A stretch of DNA of 35,305 nucleotides, from assembly GCA_002221445.1 (NCBI GenBank), contig NMUI01000003.1, positions 1 to 35,305 on the forward strand, in the 5' to 3' direction. Of the stretch, positions 9,956 through 18,973 are shown piece after piece. Every line of letters begins with the position of its first letter. Positions within the stretch are counted from its first letter, which is position 1. Made by a program: the position numbers and the translations under genes. The notes under the pieces were generated by a model. It had not been told where the DNA came from, did not search any database, and was given only the letters and a program-made list of their open reading frames with translations. Source of the stretch: Phenylobacterium zucineum. GTDB lineage: Bacteria > Pseudomonadota > Alphaproteobacteria > Caulobacterales > Caulobacteraceae.

Positions 9956-10006
9956 CGCATTGCCTTTATCTGTCAGCGTCTAAAGTTTTCGGTCGTATGA
10001 TTCACC

Positions 10007-10660
10007 ATGACACACACCATAAGTTTACGCCCCGTTCTCGCCGAAGGTCGACCTGTCGGAATCGAACTGGCCCTGAAGCGGGTCATGGATGTCATCCTTT
10101 CGGCTTTGCTATTGCTTTCCCTGTCGCCCCTGCTGGTGCTGGTTGCCCTTATGGTAAAAATGACCTCGAGGGGGCCGATTTTCCATACCTGCCATTGGAT
10201 CGGTCATGAAGGGCGACCTTTCAAGGGGTGGAAATTCCGGACCATGGTTGAGAATGCTGATGCCATGGAAGCCCAACTGAGTTCGCAAAATGAAATGGTT
10301 GGGCCGGCCTTCAAGATCACCAATGATCCTCGTGTGACCCCGGTCGGTCGCGTCCTGCGTCGCTATAGCATTGACGAATTACCCCAGCTTTGGAATGTAC
10401 TCCGGGGCGACCTCAGTCTGGTCGGACCGCGGGCTCCGCAAGCCCACGAATACGCCCGTTTCACTGATTTTCAGCGGCAGAAATTGGCGGTTCGTCCCGG
10501 GATTACATGCCTGTGGCAGGTGACTGGTCGTCACAGGATCAATGACTACGACCGGTGGGTCGAGCTGGATCTCGAATATATCCGCTCCTGGTCACTATGG
10601 CTGGACATCAAAATTCTGGCCCGTACAGCCCTGGTGGTCGTTCAGGGGACCGGCGTTTGA
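10007..10660 (+). CDS. Undecaprenyl-phosphate sugar phosphotransferase (polyprenyl phosphoglycosyl transferase, HfsE/PssY-like)
   Basis: Family motifs: KRVMDVILSALLLLSLSPLLVLVALMVKMTSRGPIFH...KGWKFRTM...DELPQLWNVLRGDLSLVGPRAP...RPGITCLWQVTGR...DYDRWVELDLEYI. Confidence 0.93.
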   Translation: MTHTISLRPVLAEGRPVGIELALKRVMDVILSALLLLSLSPLLVLVALMVKMTSRGPIFHTCHWIGHEGRPFKGWKFRTMVENADAMEAQLSSQNEMVGPAFKITNDPRVTPVGRVLRRYSIDELPQLWNVLRGDLSLVGPRAPQAHEYARFTDFQRQKLAVRPGITCLWQVTGRHRINDYDRWVELDLEYIRSWSLWLDIKILARTALVVVQGTGV

Positions 10661-11607
10661 AACGCCCTGACATCAGCGTCGTCGTTCTGAGCTATAACCG
10701 CGTCCACCTGCTCAGACACACCCTGGTCGAGGGTTTGAAACAGGTTATGGCAGCGGGGCGATCCTACGAATTCATCGTGGTCGATAATCACCCGGACAAA
10801 CTGGCCGAGGGCCTTGTGACCGAGCTTATTGCCACCGGTGCGCCCCTGACCTATCTGGCCGACGATCGCCGCAATATCTCTATTCTGCGTAATATCGGTA
10901 TCGCCGCCTCCCGCGGGCCTTATGTGGCCTTTATCGATGACGATGAGGCACCGGAACCGCGCTGGCTGAACGCATTGTTTGAGTGCCTGGAACGCACCGG
11001 TGCCGATGCCGCCTTTGGGCCCAAACTTCCGTCATTTGAGACAGGTAAGGCCCCAGATTGGGATAAGGATGCTTGGCTATACACCCTAGACTTTCGTTTA
11101 CCTGCCGATGCGCCGATTGAAATGTTCGGGCGCTTGCGACGAAAGGGTAAGGGGCTGGGCAGCGGCAATGCCGCCTTCCGAGTCGCAACCTGTTTCAACA
11201 CCGCAGAACCCTTCAGCGTGGCCTTCGGGGATGCCAATGGGGAAGACACCCAACTCTTGTTCCGGCTGGCGCTTGAGGGAAAGCGATTTGTCTGGTGTCC
11301 CACCGCGATCGTCAAAGAGTTTATCGAAACCGATCGTACCCGCCCTGAATATATGATCACCCGCATGAGGCGAGGCAGCCAACATTATGCGGCTTCGCGG
11401 ATCAATACCAGCGCGGCCCCGCAACTGACCCGGCTAAAGGTCATGGCCTTGGGCTTAGCCCAGATCGGCGTCCACGCCACGCTCTATATTCTAAGTTTCG
11501 AGTTCCTGAGCAGCACCCGCTATACGCATCAGATCGGCATGGCCAAGGGTCTAGGAAAGCTCAGCTACAGAGTGCCAATCGGCTTCATTGACGAGCAAGC
11601 CGTATGA
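10657..11607 (+). CDS. GT2 family glycosyltransferase (TTG start overlapping the upstream TGA)
   Basis: ISVVVLSYNRVHLL...IVVDNHPD...ISILRNIGIAASRGPYVAFIDDDE: GT-A fold with DDD motif. The ORF track opens earlier at 10555. Confidence 0.85.
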   Translation: MKRPDISVVVLSYNRVHLLRHTLVEGLKQVMAAGRSYEFIVVDNHPDKLAEGLVTELIATGAPLTYLADDRRNISILRNIGIAASRGPYVAFIDDDEAPEPRWLNALFECLERTGADAAFGPKLPSFETGKAPDWDKDAWLYTLDFRLPADAPIEMFGRLRRKGKGLGSGNAAFRVATCFNTAEPFSVAFGDANGEDTQLLFRLALEGKRFVWCPTAIVKEFIETDRTRPEYMITRMRRGSQHYAASRINTSAAPQLTRLKVMALGLAQIGVHATLYILSFEFLSSTRYTHQIGMAKGLGKLSYRVPIGFIDEQAV

Positions 11608-12572
11608 GTTCCGTGGATGTCTCTATCGTCATCGCCACCTATAACCGCCCGCAACAGCTGGCGCAGACCCTGATGTCGTGCCTGGGTCAATCCAACCGCC
11701 TGGGCCAGGTCATCGAGATCGTGGTCGTCGATAACCACCCGTCACAAAACGGCGGACCCGTCGTCGAGCAGATGGACGCCAACTCGCCCTTCCCCATCCG
11801 CTATATTGCCGATCCTGTCCGGAACATGTCAGCCCTACGCAACCGTGGTTTCACCGAGGCGAGAGGCCGCTGGGTCGCCATCATCGACGATGACGAGATC
11901 GCCGATCACGATTGGCTGGACGAACTGATTGGCACCGCCCAGGCTCGGGACGCGGACATTGCTGTCGGCCCTTGCCTAGCAAGTTTCAGTACCGGGTGCC
12001 CGCCGGCCTACGATCCCACAGGCGCATATTTTAAGAGGGATCTCGGTCTGAAGGACGGATCTATCATCGATTTGAGCCATGCCGACGGAAAGCCACGCTA
12101 CGGTCTCGGCTCAGGAAACTCCGCTTTCAATATGGCGCGTTGTTTTCCAAATCTGGAAGCTCCCATGCGTCTGGAATTCGGAGACGGCGGCGGCGAGGAT
12201 TCGGAGCTGTTTCTTCGACTTCACCGTTCGGGTCGCAGGATTGTCTGGGCGGCCAAGGCTTTTGTGACGGAAACTGTGCCTGCCCATCGCACGAAAATCG
12301 ACTACAGGCTAAAGCGAGCGCGCCGGGAGGCTCAGGATTATGTGCGTCTTTATGTCGATGTGACACCAAAACCCGCTCTGGTCCGCACCATACTCCTTGC
12401 CAAGGGCATGATTCAAGTAATGGCGGGTTTTATGATCGCCCTCCTCACCATCGAATTCGGTTCAGAGTTAAGGCTTCGGGGCCGCCTCATGATGGCGCAC
12501 GGCATGGGAAAGCTGATCTGGACGCCACGGGTTGGGTATATTTCGGAACCGGGCGGTCCAACGGCACTCTGA
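11604..12572 (+). CDS. GT2 family glycosyltransferase, tandem paralogue of the preceding gene
   Basis: VSIVIATYNRPQQL...VVVDNHPS...MSALRNRGFTEARGRWVAIIDDDE; shares GLGSGN(A/S)AF and the ED(T/S)(Q/E)L segment with the preceding gene; ATGA overlap. Confidence 0.87.
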   Translation: MSSVDVSIVIATYNRPQQLAQTLMSCLGQSNRLGQVIEIVVVDNHPSQNGGPVVEQMDANSPFPIRYIADPVRNMSALRNRGFTEARGRWVAIIDDDEIADHDWLDELIGTAQARDADIAVGPCLASFSTGCPPAYDPTGAYFKRDLGLKDGSIIDLSHADGKPRYGLGSGNSAFNMARCFPNLEAPMRLEFGDGGGEDSELFLRLHRSGRRIVWAAKAFVTETVPAHRTKIDYRLKRARREAQDYVRLYVDVTPKPALVRTILLAKGMIQVMAGFMIALLTIEFGSELRLRGRLMMAHGMGKLIWTPRVGYISEPGGPTAL

Positions 12573-12647
12573 GGGCGATCACTCATCCTGCGGGGATTCC
12601 TTCGGGATTGGCACAACCCTTGAAATCCTCCCCTCAATCTTCCGCGA

Positions 12648-13418
12648 ATGGAGGTTTTGAGGGTCAAAATGCTACAGTCACTGACATTTTCAAACGACGT
12701 CATCGACATCCGCGCCCCTATGGCCGTCAAACTGTACGGCGATGGCGCAACCCTCACCGATTTTGCCCGTTTGCATCAGGAAGGCATTGTCACCGGTTTT
12801 ACGACCAATCCCAGCCTGATGCGCCGCGCGGGCGTCGCCAGCTACACCACCTTCGGTCGCCAGCTGCTGAGTATCATTCCGGACATGCCGATCTCGTTTG
12901 AAGTCATCGCCGATGACTTTGCCGAAATGCGTCGTCAAGCCCTGGTGCTCACGTCCTGGGGCTCAAATGTCTATGTGAAGATCCCGATCACCAACACCCG
13001 GCGTCAATCCAGCCTGCCGCTGATTGCTGAGCTTTCCGCCATGGGTGTGAAGGTTAATGTCACGGCGGTTCTCACTTTAGAACAGGTCGCCGGTGCGGTC
13101 GAAGCCCTTGATCGGACCACCGCCTCCATCATTTCGATCTTCGCCGGGCGCATCGCTGATACGGGCATTGATCCCATGCCGATCATGCGCGCCGCCGTGG
13201 CCATGGCCGCCCGTCGCCCCAACGCTGAAATTCTGTGGGCGTCGATTCGAGAGGTTTTCAATATCTATCAAGCGCAGGAATGCGGCTGTCACATCATTAC
13301 CGCCACACCGGACCTGCTGAAAAAGCTCGACATGGCGGGTAAGGATCTGACCGATCTGTCGGCGGAAACCGTCGCCATGTTCGACACCGACGCCCGTGCC
13401 GCTGGCTACAAGCTCTAG
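12648..13418 (+). CDS. Transaldolase family protein; start could also be ATG 12669 or 12721
   Basis: MAVKLYGDGATLTDFARLHQEGIVTGFTTNPSLMRRAG...NVYVKIPITN (Schiff-base Lys context)...VKVNVTAVLTLEQV...SIFAGRIADTG...ILWASIREVFNIYQAQECGCHIITATPDLLKKL. Confidence 0.9.
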   Translation: MEVLRVKMLQSLTFSNDVIDIRAPMAVKLYGDGATLTDFARLHQEGIVTGFTTNPSLMRRAGVASYTTFGRQLLSIIPDMPISFEVIADDFAEMRRQALVLTSWGSNVYVKIPITNTRRQSSLPLIAELSAMGVKVNVTAVLTLEQVAGAVEALDRTTASIISIFAGRIADTGIDPMPIMRAAVAMAARRPNAEILWASIREVFNIYQAQECGCHIITATPDLLKKLDMAGKDLTDLSAETVAMFDTDARAAGYKL

Positions 13419-13426
13419 GCGCGCCC

Positions 13427-14164
13427 ATGACCCACGCTCTTGTTCTTGCCGCAGGTTTGGGAAGTCGCATCCGCCATATTGCGGGGGGCCTCCCAAAACC
13501 CCTAATGCCCTTTGGAAATTCCACCATTCTGGAACATAACCTGGCTTGGCTGGCCGTCGCGGGAATCCGGGATGCTTGGATTAATCTGCACTATGGGGCC
13601 GATCTGATCCGCAGCCGGATTGGCGATGGCTCGGCCTATGGCCTAAGGGTCCATTATGTTTATGAGCCGGAACTACTCGGCACAGCCGGTGCCCTGAAAA
13701 ACTTCGGGCCCGCCGCCAACCAATCCATGCTGTTGGTCTATGGCGACAATGTTGTCCGGTTTGACCTGGACAAACTCAACCAGGCCCATGAGCGATCCGG
13801 GGCCGAGGCCACTGTGGTGGTCTATGATCGCCATCGGCATTTGAACACGGGTATCGCCGGTGGCGGCGTACAGATCGCCGACGACTTCGCCATCACGCGC
13901 TTTGTGGAAGGCCCGAAGACCGCGCGTATGTCCAGCTTGGTCAATGCCGGAGTCTACCGGCTTGAGCCCAGCATTTTGGATCTAATTCACCCCGGTGTCT
14001 CGACCGACTTCGGTCGAGATGTTTTCCCGGCCATGGTGAAGCAGGACCGCAAACTTATGGCACATATCATGGACGATGCCGGGCTATGCTTGGGCCTCGA
14101 CACCCCGGAAAGTCACGCCGCAGGCCAATCCCTGTTGAGCGACAACCGTCTGGTGTTGGCATGA
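13427..14164 (+). CDS. Sugar-phosphate nucleotidyltransferase (HddC-like, first copy)
   Basis: ALVLAAGLGSRIRHIAGGLPKPLMPFGNSTILEHNL...LLVYGDNVV...VNAGVYRLEPSIL. Confidence 0.87.
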   Translation: MTHALVLAAGLGSRIRHIAGGLPKPLMPFGNSTILEHNLAWLAVAGIRDAWINLHYGADLIRSRIGDGSAYGLRVHYVYEPELLGTAGALKNFGPAANQSMLLVYGDNVVRFDLDKLNQAHERSGAEATVVVYDRHRHLNTGIAGGGVQIADDFAITRFVEGPKTARMSSLVNAGVYRLEPSILDLIHPGVSTDFGRDVFPAMVKQDRKLMAHIMDDAGLCLGLDTPESHAAGQSLLSDNRLVLA

Positions 14165-14700
14165 TCCGCGCTGTTTTCCTCGACCGTGACGGTGTCGTCA
14201 ACGCCATTACCAAGCGAAACGGTGTACCCGCCTCGCCCCGCACACCCGATGAGTTGCGTATCGAATCTGACGCACCCGGAACTGTGAGATTTCTCAAGAG
14301 GGCTGGGTTCAAAGTCTTTGTGGTGACCAATCAGCCAGACGTCCGGCGCGGCCTGATGTCCGGGGCAAGCCTAGATGCGATCCACGCCAAGCTTGCCACG
14401 GCCGTGCCGGTAGATGACATCGCAGACTGTCGACATGATAATGCCGACAACTGTCATTGCCGAAAGCCGAAGCCAGGCCTGCTTCTTGATCTGGCGCTCG
14501 TCCATGGGGTAGACTTGTCTCAGTCCTGGATGATCGGTGATCAGGATCGCGACATTACCTGCGGACAGGCCGCCGGTTGCCGAACGATACTCTTGAAACG
14601 CCCCTATAATTCCGGTGCCGGTACTGGCGCGGATCAGGTCCTGGAAAGCCTGTCTCAAGTAATCCCGGTTATCGCAGATGCTCAGCGCCTTTGTGCGTAA
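14161..14700 (+). CDS. gmhB: HAD family heptose bisphosphate phosphatase-like (GmhB-like)
   Basis: MIRAVFLDRDGVVNAITKRNGVPASPRTPDEL...VVTNQPDVRRG...CRHDNADNCHCRKPKPGLLLDLA...WMIGDQDRDITCGQAAGCRTILL; starts at 14161 with ATGA overlap (track ORF opens at 14086). Confidence 0.85.
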   Translation: MIRAVFLDRDGVVNAITKRNGVPASPRTPDELRIESDAPGTVRFLKRAGFKVFVVTNQPDVRRGLMSGASLDAIHAKLATAVPVDDIADCRHDNADNCHCRKPKPGLLLDLALVHGVDLSQSWMIGDQDRDITCGQAAGCRTILLKRPYNSGAGTGADQVLESLSQVIPVIADAQRLCA

Positions 14701-14718
14701 GCTAACGGAGTCGCCAGC

Positions 14719-15338
14719 GTGTTCACGGACCATTTCTTCGACACAACGACCCGGGCCATAGCCGCCATCGACCGCGCGTCGGTTGAAGCTGCGGCCCTCA
14801 CTCTCGCCAAGGTCAGGGACAGGGGCGGGCGGTTGTTCATTCTCGGCGTTGGCGGCAGTGCTGGCCATGCCAGTCACGCGACCAACGATTTCCGTAAGAT
14901 CTGCGGGTTCGAGGCCTATTGTCCCACCGATAATGTCTCGGAACTCACCGCTCGCATGAACGATGAGGCTGGGAAGGCACATTTTCGACCTGGCTTCAGT
15001 CCAGCCGCCTTCGGGCCGACGATGGTCTGCTCATCTTCTCGGTGGGCGGTGGCAGCGTCACTCCGCCGGTTAGCGCCAACATTGTCCGGGCTGTCGAATT
15101 GGCCAAGAAACGGGGCGCGACCGTGACCGGCATTGTCGGACGCGACGGCGGTTTCACCGCCCAGGTAGCCGATGCCTGCATCCTTATTCCCACGGTTGAG
15201 GATCAGCTGATCACGCCAATTGTCGAAGGTCTGGCTGCGGTGGTCTGGCACCTTCTGGTTTCGCACCCAGCCCTGGCCGTGTCTAAGGGCCACTGGGAGC
15301 AAATCGCGGCCGGGACTGTGTCAGGTCACGCCACATGA
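14719..15338 (+). pseudogene. gmhA: SIS-domain sedoheptulose-7-phosphate isomerase-like (GmhA-like), split by one frameshift near 14967-14968
   Basis: ORF 14719..15126 (LFILGVGGSAGHASHATNDFRKICGFEAYCPTDNVSELTARMNDE) plus ORF 15042..15338. Restoring one G after GATGAGG gives NDEGWEGTFSTWLQSSRLRADDGLLIFSVGGGSVTPPVSANIVRAVELAKKRGATVTGIVGRDGG. Confidence 0.83.
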
Positions 15339-16342
15339 TCTCGACCCGCACCCCCCTGCGCATCACCTTGGGCGGTGGCGGCACCGATCTGGACAGCTAT
15401 TATCGTCACGGCGGTGGCTTCATCTTCGCTATTGGCATCAACAAGTACATCCATATTGCCGCTCACCGCCCGGCCTTCCATGGCGATGTGGTATTGCATG
15501 GCCCTGACCCGGAATCCTGCACTTCTGCGGCCGACCTGCGTCATGAACTGGTACGCACAGCCCTGCAGGCTCATGGCATAAACGACCGCTTTGAGGTTGC
15601 TTCCATCAGTGACATTGCTGGCGGGACCGGCATGGGATCATCCAGCTGTTTTCTGGTTGGATTTCTCAATGCCCTCCACGCGCTGAAAGGACATACACCT
15701 GATCGTCAGGCCCTGGCCGAAGAAGCCTGCCGGATTGAAATCCAGGCCCTCGCCAAGGGGATCGGCAAGCAGGACCAGTATATGGCTGCCTTTGGCGGGC
15801 TAACCACCCTGGACATCGCACGGGACGGTACAGTTCAGGTCGGAAGCATCCAGATTTCTGAAGCGGTCGAAGCGGCCTTTATCGACCACACCCACATCTA
15901 CTACACAGGCTTGCGTCGAGATGCGGCAGTCATTTTGGACGACCAGAACAACGCCATGCTGTCGGATCATGCCGACCGACATCAGGCCGTAAGCGAAAGC
16001 CTGGGGGCCATTAAGGCCTTGGGCTACCGCATCCGCGACGCTTGGGTTGAGGGTGACCTCAACGGCTGGGGCGAGATGCTGCACGAGCACTGGGTGGCGA
16101 AAAAGACGCTCTCCTCAAAGATTTCCTGGCCCCATCTTGATCAGCTCTATGATCATGTGCGTGCTGAATACGGTGTCCTGGGCGGTAAGGTCTCGGGGGC
16201 AGGCGGCGGCGGCTTCCTTATGCTGTTCGATCCCAGCGACGGTCGCGAGCTTGAAGCCTATATGGCCGGTCAAAACATGCCGCGGCTGAATTATCGAATT
16301 GACCGGGGTGGGACCCAAGTCCTGCTTGGTCGCGACGGTTAG
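15335..16342 (+). CDS. hddA: GHMP family heptose-7-phosphate kinase-like (HddA-like, first copy)
   Basis: STRTPLRITLGGGGTDLDSYYRHGGGFIFAIGINKYIHIAA...IAGGTGMGSSSCFLVGFLNALHAL...GIGKQDQYMAAFGG...GGKVSGAGGGGFLMLF; ATGA overlap with the upstream gene. Confidence 0.86.
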   Translation: MISTRTPLRITLGGGGTDLDSYYRHGGGFIFAIGINKYIHIAAHRPAFHGDVVLHGPDPESCTSAADLRHELVRTALQAHGINDRFEVASISDIAGGTGMGSSSCFLVGFLNALHALKGHTPDRQALAEEACRIEIQALAKGIGKQDQYMAAFGGLTTLDIARDGTVQVGSIQISEAVEAAFIDHTHIYYTGLRRDAAVILDDQNNAMLSDHADRHQAVSESLGAIKALGYRIRDAWVEGDLNGWGEMLHEHWVAKKTLSSKISWPHLDQLYDHVRAEYGVLGGKVSGAGGGGFLMLFDPSDGRELEAYMAGQNMPRLNYRIDRGGTQVLLGRDG

Positions 16343-16357
16343 CCAAAGCCTCACCGG

Positions 16358-17418
16358 ATGATCATTCGCCCGACACCCAAGGATTTCGACGTCCGCGCCC
16401 GGGCTCCCCTGCGACTGGGTCTTGCTGGCGGGGGTACCGACCTATCGCCCTATTGCGACCGGTTTGGCGGGGCGGTGCTGAACGCGACCATCGGCAGGTT
16501 TGCCTTTGCGCATATCACCCCAAGCCAGGATGGTCGGATTTGCTTCCGCGCACGGGATCTAGGTGGCGCTGAAGAACGCTTCGACAGCCTGGAAGACATC
16601 AGCCTGGACGATGGTCTAATCCTGCATCGCGCCGTCTATCGTCACGTGGTCGATACCTGGCTGAACGGCATGGCCCCCGCCCTCACCGTCTCCACTAATA
16701 TCGACGCCCCGGCAGGCTCAGGCCTCGGCTCATCTTCGGCCCTGGCCGTAGCCCTGATCGAAGCCTTCCGGGTCGCCTTAAACCTGCCCCTCGGTCCCTA
16801 CGAGATCGCTCATCTGGCTTTTGATTTGGAGCGGGTTAAGCTGGGGCTCGCCGGTGGACGTCAGGACCAGTACGCAGCAGCCTTCGGGGGGTGAACTATA
16901 TCGAATTCCTCTCAGATGATCGGGCTCTGGTGAGTCCTGTGCGCGTACCGCGGGCCTATCTGAATGAATTCGAGAGCTCCCTGGTAATCTGTTTCACGGG
17001 CCAGTCGCGCCGATCCGATAGCATTATCCGTGAACAGATTGATGGCCTGACCGCCATGGACACCCTGACTCTGATGGGTATGCACGCGCTAAAGGCCGAT
17101 GCCATTGCCATGCGGGAGGCCCTATTGCGCGGTCAGGTCCGCGAGGTCGCGGACATCATGATGCAATCCTGGGCCTCCAAGAAACAAACCGCCAAGGGTA
17201 TCGCTACGGCGGCGGTGGACCGTCTATTCGATCACGGCATGGCCAACGGTGCCTGGGGCGGAAAGGTGTCCGGTGCCGGTGGCGGGGGCTTTCTGATGTT
17301 CTGCACGGATCCTGAAAACCGCTATCGCCTGGTCAGCGCGCTCAACCACGCTGGCGGGCAGGCGACCTCCGTCAGCTTTAGTTTCGAAGGGGCAGAAGCT
17401 TGGAGCGTGCCCAGGTGA
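16358..17418 (+). pseudogene. Second GHMP family heptose-7-phosphate kinase-like protein (HddA-like), split by one frameshift in the G-run 16886-16891
   Basis: ORF 16358..16894 (ARAPLRLGLAGGGTDLSPYCDRFGG...PAGSGLGSSSALAVALIEAF...GGRQDQYAAAFGG) and 16891..17418 (NYIEFLSDD...GGKVSGAGGGGFLMF). One extra G gives AAAFGGVNYIEFLSDD. Confidence 0.83.
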
Positions 17419-18098
17419 GGGTGCGCCAGTGTGTCATTTTGGCGGGAGGAGCTGGCACCCGGCTTGGCGACCTCACCCACGACATACCCAAGCCGCTCCT
17501 GCCGGTGGCCGGACGACCGTTTCTCGAACACCTGATCCTCAAGGCGGCACGGCACGGCTTTGAGCAGATTCTGCTGCTGGTCGGTCATCATGCAGCGGTG
17601 GTGGAAACCTGGCTTGCCCAATCTGATGTAGCGACCGGGTCGGGACTAGAAATCACCTTATCAGTTGAACCCCACCCCCTGGGCACTGGCGGGGCTTTAG
17701 CCTTGGCCCGCCCTCGACTGGATGAGGCCTTTCTGCTGATCAATGGCGACACCTGGTTCGATTTCGACTGGCGGACCCTGGCCGACTTGGAGGGAAATAT
17801 CCTGGCCCTGCGCGGAGTTTCCAACGCCGACCGCTATGAGACCGTGCAGGTGGAGGGCGAGCACGCCATCGCCTTCCTGCCACGGTCAGGTCTTGCCCGC
17901 TCGGGCTTGATTAACGGCGGCGTCTATCGATTGACCCAGTCTATCATCCCAACCGCCCTTACCTCTATCTCCCTGGAGGCCGATATTCTCCCGGTTCTTT
18001 GCCAGGCAGGCAGACTAACGGCCCGGATTTTCGACGGCACCTTCATCGACATAGGCCTCCCGGAGAGCTATGCTGCAGCCCAAACCCTGCTAATCTAA
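17400..18098 (+). CDS. hddC: Sugar-phosphate nucleotidyltransferase (HddC-like, second copy)
   Basis: QCVILAGGAGTRLGDLTHDIPKPLLPVAGRPFLEHLI...LGTGGALALARPRLDEAFLLINGDTWFDFD...LINGGVYRL...FIDIGLPESYAAAQ; alternative non-ATG starts a few codons downstream. Confidence 0.86.
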   Translation: MERAQVRVRQCVILAGGAGTRLGDLTHDIPKPLLPVAGRPFLEHLILKAARHGFEQILLLVGHHAAVVETWLAQSDVATGSGLEITLSVEPHPLGTGGALALARPRLDEAFLLINGDTWFDFDWRTLADLEGNILALRGVSNADRYETVQVEGEHAIAFLPRSGLARSGLINGGVYRLTQSIIPTALTSISLEADILPVLCQAGRLTARIFDGTFIDIGLPESYAAAQTLLI

Positions 18099-18166
18099 GT
18101 ATAGACAAGGAATTAAGGTTGTGATTGCTTCGATCATGGGTGTGAACCACAGAGGCTTGAAAATTC

Positions 18167-18969
18167 ATGGCGACGATGTCTGTTTCTTTGGAAAAGCTGG
18201 ATATCGGAAAAGTCTTTGATCTAGCCCTTGGCGTGGGGCGGCGAAATTTCGGGCGATTTGCCACCATCTCGGGACTCTTTCTGGTGGCCTTTATTTTGAT
18301 AGGTGTCGTGGCCGTGCTCGCCGGGGGTGTGTCAATAGTACCGCACCTCATGTCGGCGCGTCCCATAAACCTCGAAGTTATTGAAAAATCTGGCCGATTT
18401 TCGGGATCAGCATGGTGCTGCTATTGCTTGCGGCCACAGTGCAGGAATGTGCGGGGTTACATGTCGCCCTGATAGATTTGGCCGGGCATAAGACAAGTCT
18501 CCGGGAAGATTTGAACTTCGGCTTTCGTAATGCCCTACCCATGTTCGGACTTATGGTCTTGCTCACCCTCGCCTATTTGGCAGGCTTTTTACTACTGGTG
18601 GTGCCCGGGATCATGATGGCACTAGCCTTCTCCGTCGCCCTGCCGGTCGCATTGATGGAAAGAACCGGAGTGTTCGGGGCGTTCCGGCGCAGCCGCGACC
18701 TGACGCGGAATAACAGATGGCGGATATTGGGCCTATTTTTGATCTTTTCATTCGCCAATATTGCGGTTTCTCTGATCATCCGGATTTTGGGCGGCGGCGG
18801 TCTTGTTATAAGTTCCCCTCGCGGCGAACTCGCCGTTGCAGCGTTGAGCTTTATTCAGAGCACGGTCTTCACCAGTGCGGGATTTTGTATCTATGCCGCT
18901 CTCTATACAGAGCTGTGCAGGATCAAGGCCGGGAACGGCCCTGCCGAAGTCTCCACCGACACCTTGTGA
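18167..18969 (+). pseudogene. Polytopic membrane protein of unknown function, split by one frameshift at the T-run 18398-18401
   Basis: ORFs 18167..18472 and 18412..18969. One extra T reads EKSGRFFGISMVLLLLAATVQECAGLHVALIDLAGHKTSLREDLNFGFRNALPMFGL..., a continuous multi-TM protein. Confidence 0.6.
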
Positions 18970-18973
18970 AATC

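Noticed and set aside
12140-12901. 253-aa + ORF spanning the GT2 end and transaldolase start
   Set aside because: Alternate frame of two well-supported genes; His/Arg/Pro/Gly-rich with no family signal.
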